Source of the DNA: Caldimicrobium thiodismutans
Lineage (GTDB): Bacteria; Desulfobacterota; Thermodesulfobacteria; Thermodesulfobacteriales; Thermodesulfobacteriaceae
Assembly (NCBI GenBank): GCA_002877875.1
Contig: PNIE01000028.1
Location: forward strand, 1 to 25,577
Length of the DNA: 25,577 bases
Reading direction: 5' to 3'
Shown here piece by piece: positions 1-6,955 of this stretch. A program made the position numbers and the translations under genes. The notes beneath the pieces are model-generated. The model was not told where the DNA came from and ran no database searches. It saw only the letters and a program-made list of their open reading frames with translations. Every line of letters starts with the position of its first letter. Within the stretch, counting starts at the first letter, position 1.

Positions 1-1
1 T

Positions 2-796
2 ATATTCATTGTAGGAAGCAGTGCTCTTGTAAATGTAAAAAACAGGGATGAGTTATCAAAGAGGATAAAGGAACTAACAGGCAAGGACCTTGTTTTTATC
101 ACCAAGGAAGAGGAGGTTTTTTACAACATCGTTGGAGCTGTTCCTGATAAATATTGGTCAAAGGCCCTTGTGATAGACATAGGCAGTGGCAATACGAAGA
201 TGGGCTATCTTGAAGGCACAGATGGAAATAGGAGAACCGTATCCGTAGAGATACCCTATGGCACTGTCTCTTTTACAGACCTGATACAGAAAAAGGCAGG
301 GAGTCAGAAAGAGTTTTCCCTTGTAGCAGAAAAACTGAGTCAGACAGAGGTAGCACAGGCTTTACAGAGAGAAACTCTAAGGAAACCAGCCCTTAGGAAT
401 AGAAATCCAGTTTTTATGGTTGGAGGTATAGTATGGGCGATGGTAACCTTGCTTTATCCTGAAAAACAGGATGCCTTTGTAAAGCTTACTCAGGCAGATA
501 TAGAGAGATTTTACAGGGAGATAAAAAGTGCGCCAGATAAGCTTTTAAATCCCGATCTTTCAAAGATAAAGGACGAAGATAAAAGAAAGTGGGCAACAAG
601 CCAGATACAAGCTGTAAAAGATACTTTTAGTCAGGAGAATCTTCTTGCAGGTGCTGTTCTTATGAAAAGAATAGCTGATACCTTAGAGTTAAAAAACAAG
701 AAGATATACTTTTCTCGTTATGGGAGTTGGCTATGGGGTTATATTGCCTCAGCAGGAGTTTTTCTTGAAGAAGAGAAAAAATCAATACAGAAATAA
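2..796 (+). CDS. Ppx/GppA-family phosphatase-like protein (5' end missing)
   Basis: The reading frame is open from base 2, so the gene starts before the window. A GTG at 170 is not the real start, because the sequence before it is clearly coding and homologous. Visible family signs: an N-terminal stretch beginning IFIVGSSALVNVKNRDEL, a segment like the Ppx 'E-E-x' turn (KEEEVFYNIVGA), and the second phosphate-binding loop VIDIGSGNTKMGY, followed later by VGGIVWAM. These match the order of motifs in the actin-like ATPase fold of exopolyphosphatase / guanosine pentaphosphatase proteins. The usual catalytic loop reads D-I-G-G-G-S-T; here it is D-I-G-S-G-N-T, so the substrate may differ and polyphosphate hydrolysis is not assured. 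It ends 11 bp before the next gene, whose ribosome site lies in the gap, so the two are probably cotranscribed. Family assignment is fairly confident; function is inferred. Confidence 0.6.
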   Translation: MFIVGSSALVNVKNRDELSKRIKELTGKDLVFITKEEEVFYNIVGAVPDKYWSKALVIDIGSGNTKMGYLEGTDGNRRTVSVEIPYGTVSFTDLIQKKAGSQKEFSLVAEKLSQTEVAQALQRETLRKPALRNRNPVFMVGGIVWAMVTLLYPEKQDAFVKLTQADIERFYREIKSAPDKLLNPDLSKIKDEDKRKWATSQIQAVKDTFSQENLLAGAVLMKRIADTLELKNKKIYFSRYGSWLWGYIASAGVFLEEEKKSIQK

Positions 797-807
797 GGAG
801 GAAGGAT

Positions 808-1101
808 ATGTTAAGAACAATAATTTATTGCTTGCTAAGCACTTCTTTACTTATCTCTTTAACAAACATAGCCTTTGCAGAGGATGATACCTATGTCAAG
901 ATTCAGGAAATGGTTAATGATCTTGGCAGTCCACCTGAAAGAGCAAAGAATAATGGTAAATGGCAGAAGTGTGTTGATGGCGGTAGAAAAAAGATAACCA
1001 TAAAGAGAACTAAAGGTGGAACGACCTATGAAGGCATATATGAAAATTGCAAAGAATGGGGCAGGTTAAGAAATGGACATGTGATAATAACTATTCAGTG
1101 A
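808..1101 (+). CDS. Small secreted protein with two cysteines, unknown function
   Basis: A 97-residue protein with a clear Sec signal peptide: a short basic start, a hydrophobic core, and a likely signal peptidase I site after residue 24 (AFA before EDD). The mature part is about 73 residues, basic, with two cysteines (55 and 81) that could form a disulfide in the periplasm. I do not recognise a family. The start is supported by a strong ribosome site (AAGGAGGA, about 795-802). It lies 11 bp after the Ppx-like gene on the same strand, so probably one operon. Confidence 0.6.
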   Translation: MLRTIIYCLLSTSLLISLTNIAFAEDDTYVKIQEMVNDLGSPPERAKNNGKWQKCVDGGRKKITIKRTKGGTTYEGIYENCKEWGRLRNGHVIITIQ

Positions 1102-1153
1102 ATAGAGTATATGGCGTAGAAATCTATCATCCCTTCGTGATTTAAATTAAATT

Positions 1154-3901
1154 ATGAATAATCAAGAACTGGCAGAAAGTTTAATTGACTATTACATAGC
1201 TTTTTTATCTCCTGAGAAAACCAAATTTATTATACCCGATGACCCTGAAAACTTAGTTTTTTTGAGTGAGGATCATATTGCTGAGATTTTAAAGGCTATC
1301 AAACAAAAGGGTTATCGCAATTTTGATTTATTTCAAATAATAAAAGATGAAGAAGTAGTTGCGAGAATTAAAGAACTTATTGAAAAAACTCAATTAGAAA
1401 TAGAGGAAAGCTTCAAATTAGCCTTTGCCTTTCCTGTTTTTAAAGATAAAGAAAAGAGTGCTTATTGTGCTTTATCAAAATATGATCTCGAGATAAAAGA
1501 TGGAAAACTGGTTATTTGTCCAAAAGAAATTAACAAAGAATTCATTGAGAAACTAAAAGAAATAGACCCCCAAAATAAAAAAATTCAAGAATTAGAAATT
1601 CTAACCCAGAGAGAAGATCACACTAAAGATTTTGAATTTTATTTAACCTTTTTAGAAATCTTTGCAGGATTAAGTCATATTCATTTATTACCCCTTCCTG
1701 AACCGCTATCCCTCTGTGTAGTAGGCTTCACTTTATTGAATAACTTCAAAAAACTCAAAGATCGCTTAATTTTAAAAAACAAGGATTATGAACCAACTTA
1801 TAAAGATAAAATAATCTCTAATGAGAATCCTGTTGACCTGAGTGAAGAGCAATTGGGCTTTATTTATATTTATCCAGCCACGCATTATACAATAAAACTT
1901 TGTTCAGATTTGGAGAGAATAAAAGACAAAATAGAAAGCGATAGGCAGATAGAAGAGAAGATTTCCCAATTATGGGATTATAAAACTAAAATATTCAATA
2001 GGAATAATCAATACAGATATGCTTTTTTAGAGAATGAATTAACTTGCTCCCAGCAAGAGGCATATAACACTATAATAAACAATCTCCTATCTCTTATTGA
2101 GGGGCCACCTGGTACAGGGAAAACTCAGTTGATCGCTACTTTTGCTGCTGAGATGATGTTGGCTAATAAAAAAGTAGTAATAACAAGTACAAATAATAAG
2201 GCTGTGGATAATGTATATCAAAAATTAAAAGAGTTTGATGAAAAAAACAAAAGTCATCTTAAAACAGGCAAAATTCTTCGTGGATATGCAAGACTTGGTA
2301 GTGAGAGTTATATAAAAGAGTTTGCTAAGGAGTTAAGTGAATTTATTGATGAAGTAAAACAAATCCCGGATGAGAAAATTGAAGAAAACATTAACTCACT
2401 CACAAAGGAAGTAAACATTTTGAGAGACTTTATAGATAAATATTATCAAATTAAACAAATTTCTTATGATGAATACAAAGAATATTTTAAAGATTTCCAA
2501 TTAATGGAAGATTTTGATAGAGAACAACTCAAAACATTGAAATATTTAATTGAAAGACTCAATAAATGGTATTTAAATTTATTTCCAATTAACTTATTAA
2601 TAGGCAAAAAATACAAAGAGGATCTGGCAAAATTCTGTGATGAAAAGGGTCTCTGTTTACCATCATTTAGAGATAGAAAAAATCTCTCCTGTAAAGAAAT
2701 CTACAATAGGGAAAAGGATACCTTAGATATACTGAATAAATTATGTGAATTAAATTTGATTAAAAAAGAATTTAAAAACCTTACTGAAAAAGTAAAAATT
2801 CTTATTAATGAAAATGAGGAGGATATAGATAAGCTTTTTGAACTTGCCCGAAAATTTTACTACCTAAGAAAAAGAGAATTAAATTACTGGCAATTGGCAA
2901 ATGACAAAGATTGGATTAGCAAAATAGATTCTAATAAAATAAAAATAAATGAGGGGCAGCTTTGGGGATTGGAAGACTACCTTTTCAAATACGCTCCTGT
3001 CCTCATTACTACAGCTCTTAGTTCTTCTGCAATTTGTAAACCAGCAGTAGACCTAATTGATTATGTCATTGTAGATGAAGCAGCTCAGACCCTCTTTTGT
3101 TATACATTCTCACTATTTATAAGAGGAAAACAATTTGTAGCTATTGGAGATAACAATCAACTTGGTCCTGTTGTGACAAAGAAAGACTATATTTCTCTTC
3201 CTCAGAATATCAAGCCATATTTGTCCTGTGATAAAAGCGTATATGATGTTATAGAAGCAATAATAACCAATAAAAGCTCACATGTGAGATTAAAAGAACA
3301 TTTCAGATGTGCCAGACCAATAATTGAGTTTTGTAACAATCTAATAAAATATGGTTTAGAAATAAAAACAGAGGCAGAGAAGCTGGAAATTAAAAATTCC
3401 AGAATATCCCATTTATTTGAACAACACTTAGCTTTTATTGATGTTAAGGGAAGATCAAGAGGTAACAAAAGCAAATACAACGAAGAAGAAATCAAAGTAA
3501 TTGTTGATTTGATTTCGGAGCTTAGTAACGAAATAAAGTTAGAGCAAGTGGGGGTTATAGCACCTTTCAGATTGCAGATTGACAAATTAAAAGAAAGAAT
3601 GAAAGATTTTAAGGATTTAGCTGTTGGCACAATCCATACATTTCAAGGAGAGGAAAAAGATATCATTATTTTAAGTTGTGTTTGCGGGAATGCGAAAGAA
3701 TTTCAAAATAGTATTCTTCTATCAGATAAAAGACTGATGAATGTAGCAGTTTCAAGGGCAAGAAAACATCTCATTGTTGTAGGCAACAAAGAGGCTATAG
3801 AACATATACCTGATGATGGCATAAGAAAATCTCCTATAAAAGAGCTTTTGAATCACATTTCAAAAAAAGGGATAGTAGTGAATGGAGGTATTTTTAAGTG
3901 A
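1154..3901 (+). CDS. UPF1/DNA2-like superfamily 1 helicase (AAA_11/AAA_12 type)
   Basis: A 915-residue protein. The first ~310 residues form an N-terminal region I do not recognise. The helicase core follows: Walker A GPPGTGKT (317-324), motif Ia around TSTNNKAVDN, then a ~270-residue charged, helical insertion. After that come the Walker B box VDEAAQ (640-645), motif III GDNNQLGP (665-672), motif V GTIHTFQGEEKD (825-836) and motif VI NVAVSRAR (863-870). This order is diagnostic for the UPF1/IGHMBP2/DNA2 branch, which unwinds DNA or RNA using ATP. The ATG at 1154 has no Shine-Dalgarno sequence. Its codons are strikingly A/T-ending and more AT-rich than those of both neighbours, suggesting recent transfer. 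Lone helicases of this type are often found near phage-defence genes, but nothing else here proves that role. The stop codon overlaps the start of the aroA remnant. Confidence 0.85.
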   Translation: MNNQELAESLIDYYIAFLSPEKTKFIIPDDPENLVFLSEDHIAEILKAIKQKGYRNFDLFQIIKDEEVVARIKELIEKTQLEIEESFKLAFAFPVFKDKEKSAYCALSKYDLEIKDGKLVICPKEINKEFIEKLKEIDPQNKKIQELEILTQREDHTKDFEFYLTFLEIFAGLSHIHLLPLPEPLSLCVVGFTLLNNFKKLKDRLILKNKDYEPTYKDKIISNENPVDLSEEQLGFIYIYPATHYTIKLCSDLERIKDKIESDRQIEEKISQLWDYKTKIFNRNNQYRYAFLENELTCSQQEAYNTIINNLLSLIEGPPGTGKTQLIATFAAEMMLANKKVVITSTNNKAVDNVYQKLKEFDEKNKSHLKTGKILRGYARLGSESYIKEFAKELSEFIDEVKQIPDEKIEENINSLTKEVNILRDFIDKYYQIKQISYDEYKEYFKDFQLMEDFDREQLKTLKYLIERLNKWYLNLFPINLLIGKKYKEDLAKFCDEKGLCLPSFRDRKNLSCKEIYNREKDTLDILNKLCELNLIKKEFKNLTEKVKILINENEEDIDKLFELARKFYYLRKRELNYWQLANDKDWISKIDSNKIKINEGQLWGLEDYLFKYAPVLITTALSSSAICKPAVDLIDYVIVDEAAQTLFCYTFSLFIRGKQFVAIGDNNQLGPVVTKKDYISLPQNIKPYLSCDKSVYDVIEAIITNKSSHVRLKEHFRCARPIIEFCNNLIKYGLEIKTEAEKLEIKNSRISHLFEQHLAFIDVKGRSRGNKSKYNEEEIKVIVDLISELSNEIKLEQVGVIAPFRLQIDKLKERMKDFKDLAVGTIHTFQGEEKDIIILSCVCGNAKEFQNSILLSDKRLMNVAVSRARKHLIVVGNKEAIEHIPDDGIRKSPIKELLNHISKKGIVVNGGIFK

Positions 3902-4151
3902 AAGGCATAAAGATACAGAAGGCAAAATCATTAAAAGGTGAGCTTACACCTCCTTCTGATAAGTCCATCACCTACAGGGCTATCATGTTTTTCCTCCCTT
4001 GCAGATGGAAAGAGTATTATAAGGAATCCCCTCATGACAGAAGACCCCATAAGCACCATGAATGCTATGCGGGCACTGGGAGTAACCATAGAGGCTGAAG
4101 CCTTTAGCCTTAATTATTCATGGCAAGGGTCTCAATGGATGGAAGGTATAA
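3898..4151 (+). pseudogene. aroA: aroA remnant: frameshifted N-terminal fragment of EPSP synthase
   Basis: EPSP synthase makes 5-enolpyruvylshikimate-3-phosphate in the shikimate pathway and is normally about 430 residues. Only ~84 codons survive, spread over three frames. From the GTG at 3898 frame 1 reads KAKSLKGELTPPSDKSITYRAIMF, with the N-terminal PPSDKSI substrate-binding motif (letters given as two runs: KAKSLKGELT, PPSDKSITYRAIMF). At a run of five T (3988-3992) the homology moves to frame 2: SSLADGKSIIRNPLMTED then AMRALGVTIE. Between about 4091 and 4109 it moves to frame 3: LIIHGKGLNGW, ending at TAA 4149-4151. The rest of the gene is missing. A GGAGG lies at about 3884-3888 inside the helicase end. 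It looks like a dead leftover of an operon cut by insertion of foreign DNA; a working aroA should exist elsewhere if the cell makes aromatic amino acids. Confidence 0.85.
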
Positions 4152-4198
4152 TAGAAGATTTTTAAAATTTAAGATTTTTTTAAGAATTTTATTCAATA

Positions 4199-4230
4199 AT
4201 TAACCAAAAATTAACCAAAAATTTCCAAAG
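4199..4230 (+). repeat. Three 11-bp-phased direct repeats upstream of a -10 box
   Basis: ATTAACCAAAA occurs at 4199-4209 and again, identical, at 4210-4220. A degenerate third copy (ATTTCCAAAG) is at 4221-4230. The period equals one turn of DNA and the array occupies the place of a -35 box, ending 8 bp before TATAAT. This is the layout of PhoB/OmpR-type response regulator sites; the regulator itself is not identified. Confidence 0.55.
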
Positions 4231-4238
4231 AAATCTTT

Positions 4239-4244
4239 TATAAT
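4239..4244 (+). promoter_or_regulatory. -10 box TATAAT without a -35 box
   Basis: Perfect TATAAT, about 20 bp before the ribosome site of the next gene. No TTGACA-like hexamer lies 16-18 bp upstream; the direct repeats occupy that place. This suggests an activator-dependent promoter. Confidence 0.5.
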
Positions 4245-4281
4245 AATTCTAAAAAATTTTTACGAGGAGGTAGGAATAGGT

Positions 4282-4509
4282 ATAAAAAAATTAAAACGTA
4301 TGTGGGGTATGGGATTACCTTTTGCCCTTTTAGGGGGAGCTTTAATAGTAAGTGGTTTTAACTCTCATGTAGAGGCTAAAAAGGCTCAACTAGCTCCTGC
4401 AGAAAGAGCAGATGTTCAAACCTGTTATAGCTCTCAAAGTGAAATTAAATACCTTCATGCCAATGGTAAATTTAAGGTCATAGAATCTTGTGAACCAAGA
4501 GAGAACTGA
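4282..4509 (+). CDS. Small exported two-cysteine protein, possibly with an AUA start
   Basis: The first in-frame ATG is at 4300, but the only ribosome site (GAGGAGGTAGG, 4264-4274) is about 26-30 nt before it, too far. The frame is open upstream, and an ATA at 4282 has the right place. Starting there gives MKKLKRMWGMGLPFALLGG, a textbook basic n-region plus hydrophobic core of a Sec signal peptide; starting at 4300 loses the lysines. The likely cleavage is near HVEA, about residue 32. The product would be 75 residues with two cysteines (48 and 70). I do not recognise a family. If the AUA start is wrong, the gene is 4300-4509 (69 residues) or a sequencing error hides an ATG. The gene stands alone between the aroA remnant and the peroxiredoxin. 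Confidence 0.5.
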   Translation: MKKLKRMWGMGLPFALLGGALIVSGFNSHVEAKKAQLAPAERADVQTCYSSQSEIKYLHANGKFKVIESCEPREN

Positions 4510-4563
4510 GGCTAAAGAGTTTACCCAACTTAGACTGGGTCAGGAAGAAAAAAAGACAAAAGG

Positions 4564-4595
4564 AAGATAATTTAAATAATTCGTTTATCTTTTTA
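4564..4595 (+). terminator. Weak AT-only hairpin with T tract
   Basis: AAGATAA (4564-4570) can pair with TTATCTT (4585-4591) around a 14-nt loop, followed by TTT. It is in the right place to end the small exported-protein gene, but the stem has a single G-C pair, so it is a weak candidate. Confidence 0.25.
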
Positions 4596-4617
4596 AAAGT
4601 AGAGACCAATACCTCTC

Positions 4618-4646
4618 TTGACAAAAATTCAAATTGAAATTAAAAT
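4618..4646 (+). promoter_or_regulatory. Strong sigma-70-type promoter of the peroxiredoxin gene
   Basis: TTGACA (4618-4623), 17-bp spacer, TAAAAT (4641-4646), followed by a ribosome site AAGGAGGTGG (4671-4680) and ATG 4684. Nearly a consensus promoter. A perfect 8-bp inverted repeat covers the -10 box (see the next entry). Confidence 0.7.
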
Positions 4647-4657
4647 TATTTTTAATT
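4638..4657. promoter_or_regulatory. Dyad over the -10 box, candidate repressor operator
   Basis: AATTAAAA (4638-4645), spacer TTAT, TTTTAATT (4650-4657) is a perfect 8-bp inverted repeat. A protein bound here would block RNA polymerase. The AT-rich dyad recalls PerR/Fur-family sites and fits a peroxide-defence gene, but AT-only sequence makes chance dyads common. Confidence 0.35.
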
Positions 4658-4683
4658 AAAAAAAATTAAAAAGGAGGTGGGTT

Positions 4684-5364
4684 ATGGAGGAGGTCAAAGT
4701 AGTTTCTATGCCAAGAATTGGAGATCCTGCTCCATCTTTTCAGGCAATGACTACGATGGGGCCTATCAAATTTCCCGATGATTTTAAAGGCCAGTGGGTA
4801 GTTTTATTTTCTCATCCTGCTGATTTTACTCCCGTTTGTTCTACCGAATTTCTTGGTTTTGCAAAGCTAAATCAGGAGTTTCAAAAGAGAAATGTTCAAT
4901 TAGTAGGTTTGAGTGTGGATAGTGTATTTTCACATATTGCCTGGGCGATGAATCTTAAAGAAAAGACAGGGATTGAAATACCCTTTCCTATTATAGCTGA
5001 TAGTGATGGTAAGGTAGCCTCTCTTTTTGGCATGCTCCATCCAGGAGAGAGTTCAACTTTCACAGTGAGAGCAGTATTTGTTATTGATCCCAATGCCAGG
5101 ATTAGAGCAATTATTTATTATCCCCTTTCTGCAGGTAGAAATATTAGGGAAATTTTAAGACTTGTAGATGCTCTACAGACAGCAGATAAATACAGTGTGG
5201 CCACCCCTGCTGATTGGGTTCCAACTCCACAAACTTGGGAATTCTCTGAAGAAAATACTAAAGTGATTGTTCCTCCTCCTACTACTTATGAAGAAGCCAT
5301 GGAGAGATTTAAGGCTAATTATGAATGCATAGATTGGTATCTTTGCAAGAAAAAACTTTCTTAG
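4684..5364 (+). CDS. Archaeal-type thioredoxin peroxidase (peroxiredoxin, AhpC/TSA family)
   Basis: 226 residues. It reduces hydrogen peroxide and organic peroxides in the cytoplasm. The catalytic motif PADFTPVCSTEF holds the peroxidatic Cys52 with Thr49 and Pro45; the conserved arginine is Arg129. The C-terminal domain is of the long Prx6-like kind and ends in C215-x5-C221 (ECIDWYLC). That spacing matches the resolving cysteine pair of archaeal thioredoxin peroxidases such as the Aeropyrum enzyme, so a Cys52-Cys215 disulfide relay is likely. Start ATG 4684 has an ideal ribosome site. The stop lies 9 bp before a small winged-helix gene whose ribosome site overlaps it, so the two form an operon under the promoter at 4618. 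Confidence 0.93.
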   Translation: MEEVKVVSMPRIGDPAPSFQAMTTMGPIKFPDDFKGQWVVLFSHPADFTPVCSTEFLGFAKLNQEFQKRNVQLVGLSVDSVFSHIAWAMNLKEKTGIEIPFPIIADSDGKVASLFGMLHPGESSTFTVRAVFVIDPNARIRAIIYYPLSAGRNIREILRLVDALQTADKYSVATPADWVPTPQTWEFSEENTKVIVPPPTTYEEAMERFKANYECIDWYLCKKKLS

Positions 5365-5373
5365 GAGTTTTTT

Positions 5374-5607
5374 ATGAAACAAGGTTGTGTCTCTCCAGAT
5401 GGAAAACCCTCAGAGAGGGCTATGAAGTTACTCCAACTAATCCATGAAAAAAAAGGTTTAACCCCTGAAGAGGTAGCCTCTCTTACGGGAAGACCTCTTT
5501 TTCAAGTCCGTAGTTCTCTGAGAGAGCTCTATGAGGCAGGTTTCTTAGAGGAAAAAGAGGGAAAATATTTTCTTACGGAAAAAGCTCAAGAATTTCTAAA
5601 AGTGTAA
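5374..5607 (+). CDS. Small winged-helix DNA-binding protein
   Basis: 77 residues. Residues ~13-68 have the pattern of a winged helix-turn-helix: a first helix (SERAMKLLQLIHEKK), a helix after TPEEVASLTG, a recognition helix (LFQVRSSLRELYEAGF), then a beta wing (EEKEGKYFLTEKA). It lacks any ligand or dimer domain beyond this and has one cysteine (Cys5). It follows the peroxiredoxin by 9 bp (ribosome site TAGGAG over the stop). It may be a regulator of that gene or of redox genes; this is inference. A hairpin terminator follows. Confidence 0.7.
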   Translation: MKQGCVSPDGKPSERAMKLLQLIHEKKGLTPEEVASLTGRPLFQVRSSLRELYEAGFLEEKEGKYFLTEKAQEFLKV

Positions 5608-5622
5608 TGGTGTAAGTATTCC

Positions 5623-5637
5623 GGGGGCTTTGCCCCC
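5623..5637 (+). terminator. GC hairpin after the peroxiredoxin operon
   Basis: GGGGGC (5623-5628), loop TTT, GCCCCC (5632-5637), followed by TATTATT rather than a clean T run. A perfect six-pair G-C stem, 15 bp after the stop codon. Confidence 0.6.
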
Positions 5638-5672
5638 TATTATTCACTAAAGAGGCTTGTCATTCTCTTCTT

Positions 5673-5701
5673 TTGAGGTAACTTTTTAAAAAAAATATAA
5701 T
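5673..5701 (+). promoter_or_regulatory. Promoter of the ribE operon
   Basis: TTGAGG (5673-5678), 17-bp spacer, TATAAT (5696-5701). The ATG at 5723 is only about 15 nt from the expected transcription start and has no Shine-Dalgarno sequence. The 5' leader is far too short for an FMN riboswitch. Confidence 0.6.
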
Positions 5702-5722
5702 CTTTAGAATGAAAGTCCAAAT

Positions 5723-6382
5723 ATGTTTACTGGGCTTGTTGAAGGAAAGGGAATAATCAAAAAAATTCTCCCTAAGGGAGCAGGTTTTTTACTTGAAATT
5801 GAGGCTGAATTTTCCTTGGAGGATACTAAGGTAGGAGATAGTATTGCTGTGGATGGCATTTGCCTTACAGCCATCGCTGTTAAGCAAAAAATCTTTGCTG
5901 CAGAGGTCTCTCCAGAGACTATTGCGAGGACTACTTTAAAATATAAGAAGCCAGGTGATTTGGTGAATTTGGAGAGGGCCTTAAAGCTTGGAGATCCTCT
6001 GGGAGGACATCTTGTCTCTGGTCATGTGGATGGAACAGGAAAAATAGTGAAAATTTTACCCCTTGAAGGTTATCACCTCTTTGAGATTGAAGTGCCTCAA
6101 GAACTCTCTCATTATCTCGTTCCTAAGGGCTCCATTGCTGTTGATGGGATAAGTCTTACGATCAATGAGGTTGAGAAAAATCTTATCCGTTTGATGATTA
6201 TTCCTCATACCTTTAAAATGACAACACTTTCTTTAAAAAAACAAGGAGACTTTGTTAATCTTGAGATAGATATGATTGCCAAAATGGTATATCAGTGGAT
6301 TAAACCCTATCTTTCCAAGGTAGAAGAAAAACCTCAAGAAAAAATTACCCTTGATTTTCTTGAAAAATACGGTTTTGCTTAG
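5723..6382 (+). CDS. ribE: Riboflavin synthase alpha chain
   Basis: Converts two molecules of 6,7-dimethyl-8-ribityllumazine into riboflavin and a pyrimidine. 219 residues, the family's usual length. It begins with the invariant MFTGLVEGKG and has the two lumazine-binding repeats: GDSIAVDGICLT (38-49) in the first and KGSIAVDGISLT (135-146) in the second. Each is preceded by the sheet typical of the family, and SGHVDGTG (99-106) lies between them. The enzyme normally works as a trimer. No other riboflavin gene is adjacent, so the pathway is split in this genome. First gene of an operon with the DUF2148 gene and trpF. Confidence 0.95.
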   Translation: MFTGLVEGKGIIKKILPKGAGFLLEIEAEFSLEDTKVGDSIAVDGICLTAIAVKQKIFAAEVSPETIARTTLKYKKPGDLVNLERALKLGDPLGGHLVSGHVDGTGKIVKILPLEGYHLFEIEVPQELSHYLVPKGSIAVDGISLTINEVEKNLIRLMIIPHTFKMTTLSLKKQGDFVNLEIDMIAKMVYQWIKPYLSKVEEKPQEKITLDFLEKYGFA

Positions 6383-6404
6383 AAATAGCTTTAGGAGGAA
6401 GAAT

Positions 6405-6950
6405 ATGAAGCTAAATCCTGAAAAGGAAGCTATTGAAAAACTTGCTCTCGAGTTGCTGGTAGCTGCTAGAACGGCACCTAAAGCAAGGGGTCAAGATGAA
6501 CTTATATTAGCCTTGGTTACTGAGAAAGAAGAAATGGAGAAAATAGCCACTGAAATGGAAAAAATAGCAGAAAGAGGAGAGGCTTTTAAGTTTTTCAAGA
6601 GAGATGCTGAGAATTTGCGCCAATCTGAGGCTTTAATTCTTATTTCTCTTGATTTTAAAAAGCCGGTGGGAGTTAACTGTGGGGGATGTGGTTTTACCTG
6701 TGATACCATTCTTAAAGAAGAAAGAAGAGGAGCCGATTACGAAGGACCTCTTTGTGCTATGAGGCTTGTTGATCTTGGTATAGCTATTGGTTCAGCTGTT
6801 TCCAAAGCTAAGGATCTCTGCATCGATAATAGAGTTATGTATACTATAGGAGTTGCTGTTAAAAAACTGGGACTTATGCCTGGCCAAATCATTCTTGGAA
6901 TACCTTTAAGTGTGAAAGGAAAAAATATTTATTTTGATAGAAAATTCTAA
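6405..6950 (+). CDS. DUF2148 ferredoxin-domain protein
   Basis: 181 residues from ATG 6405, chosen because of the ribosome site AGGAGGA just upstream; a longer reading from 6351 would overlap ribE. The sequence has the family's marks: VAARTAPKARGQDEL near the N-terminus, FFKRDAENLRQSEAL in the middle, and a cysteine cluster C92-x2-C95-x3-C99 with C117 and C139. It ends in a GIAIGSA...DNRVMYT...GIPLSVKGKNIYFDR region. The cysteines probably hold an iron-sulfur cluster. The family is common in strict anaerobes and its reaction is not known to me. It sits between ribE and trpF, 22 bp after the first and 5 bp before the second, so all three are cotranscribed. Confidence 0.85.
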   Translation: MKLNPEKEAIEKLALELLVAARTAPKARGQDELILALVTEKEEMEKIATEMEKIAERGEAFKFFKRDAENLRQSEALILISLDFKKPVGVNCGGCGFTCDTILKEERRGADYEGPLCAMRLVDLGIAIGSAVSKAKDLCIDNRVMYTIGVAVKKLGLMPGQIILGIPLSVKGKNIYFDRKF

Positions 6951-6955
6951 AAATC

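Noticed and set aside
1118..1148. Stretch GTAGAAATCTATCATCCC followed by TTCGTGATTTAAA that resembles a CRISPR repeat
   Set aside because: Only one copy, no spacers, and no cas gene nearby; at best a decayed single repeat, so no CRISPR array is called.
3202..3630. 142-codon open frame on the minus strand
   Set aside because: Lies wholly inside the helicase gene opposite its conserved motifs; Leu/Ser-rich antisense shadow.
4518..4535. ACCCA / TGGGT hairpin as terminator
   Set aside because: Five-pair stem with 8-nt loop and no T run after it.
5641..5722. Possible FMN riboswitch before ribE
   Set aside because: The leader after the promoter is about 15 nt and has none of the conserved FMN-element sequence.
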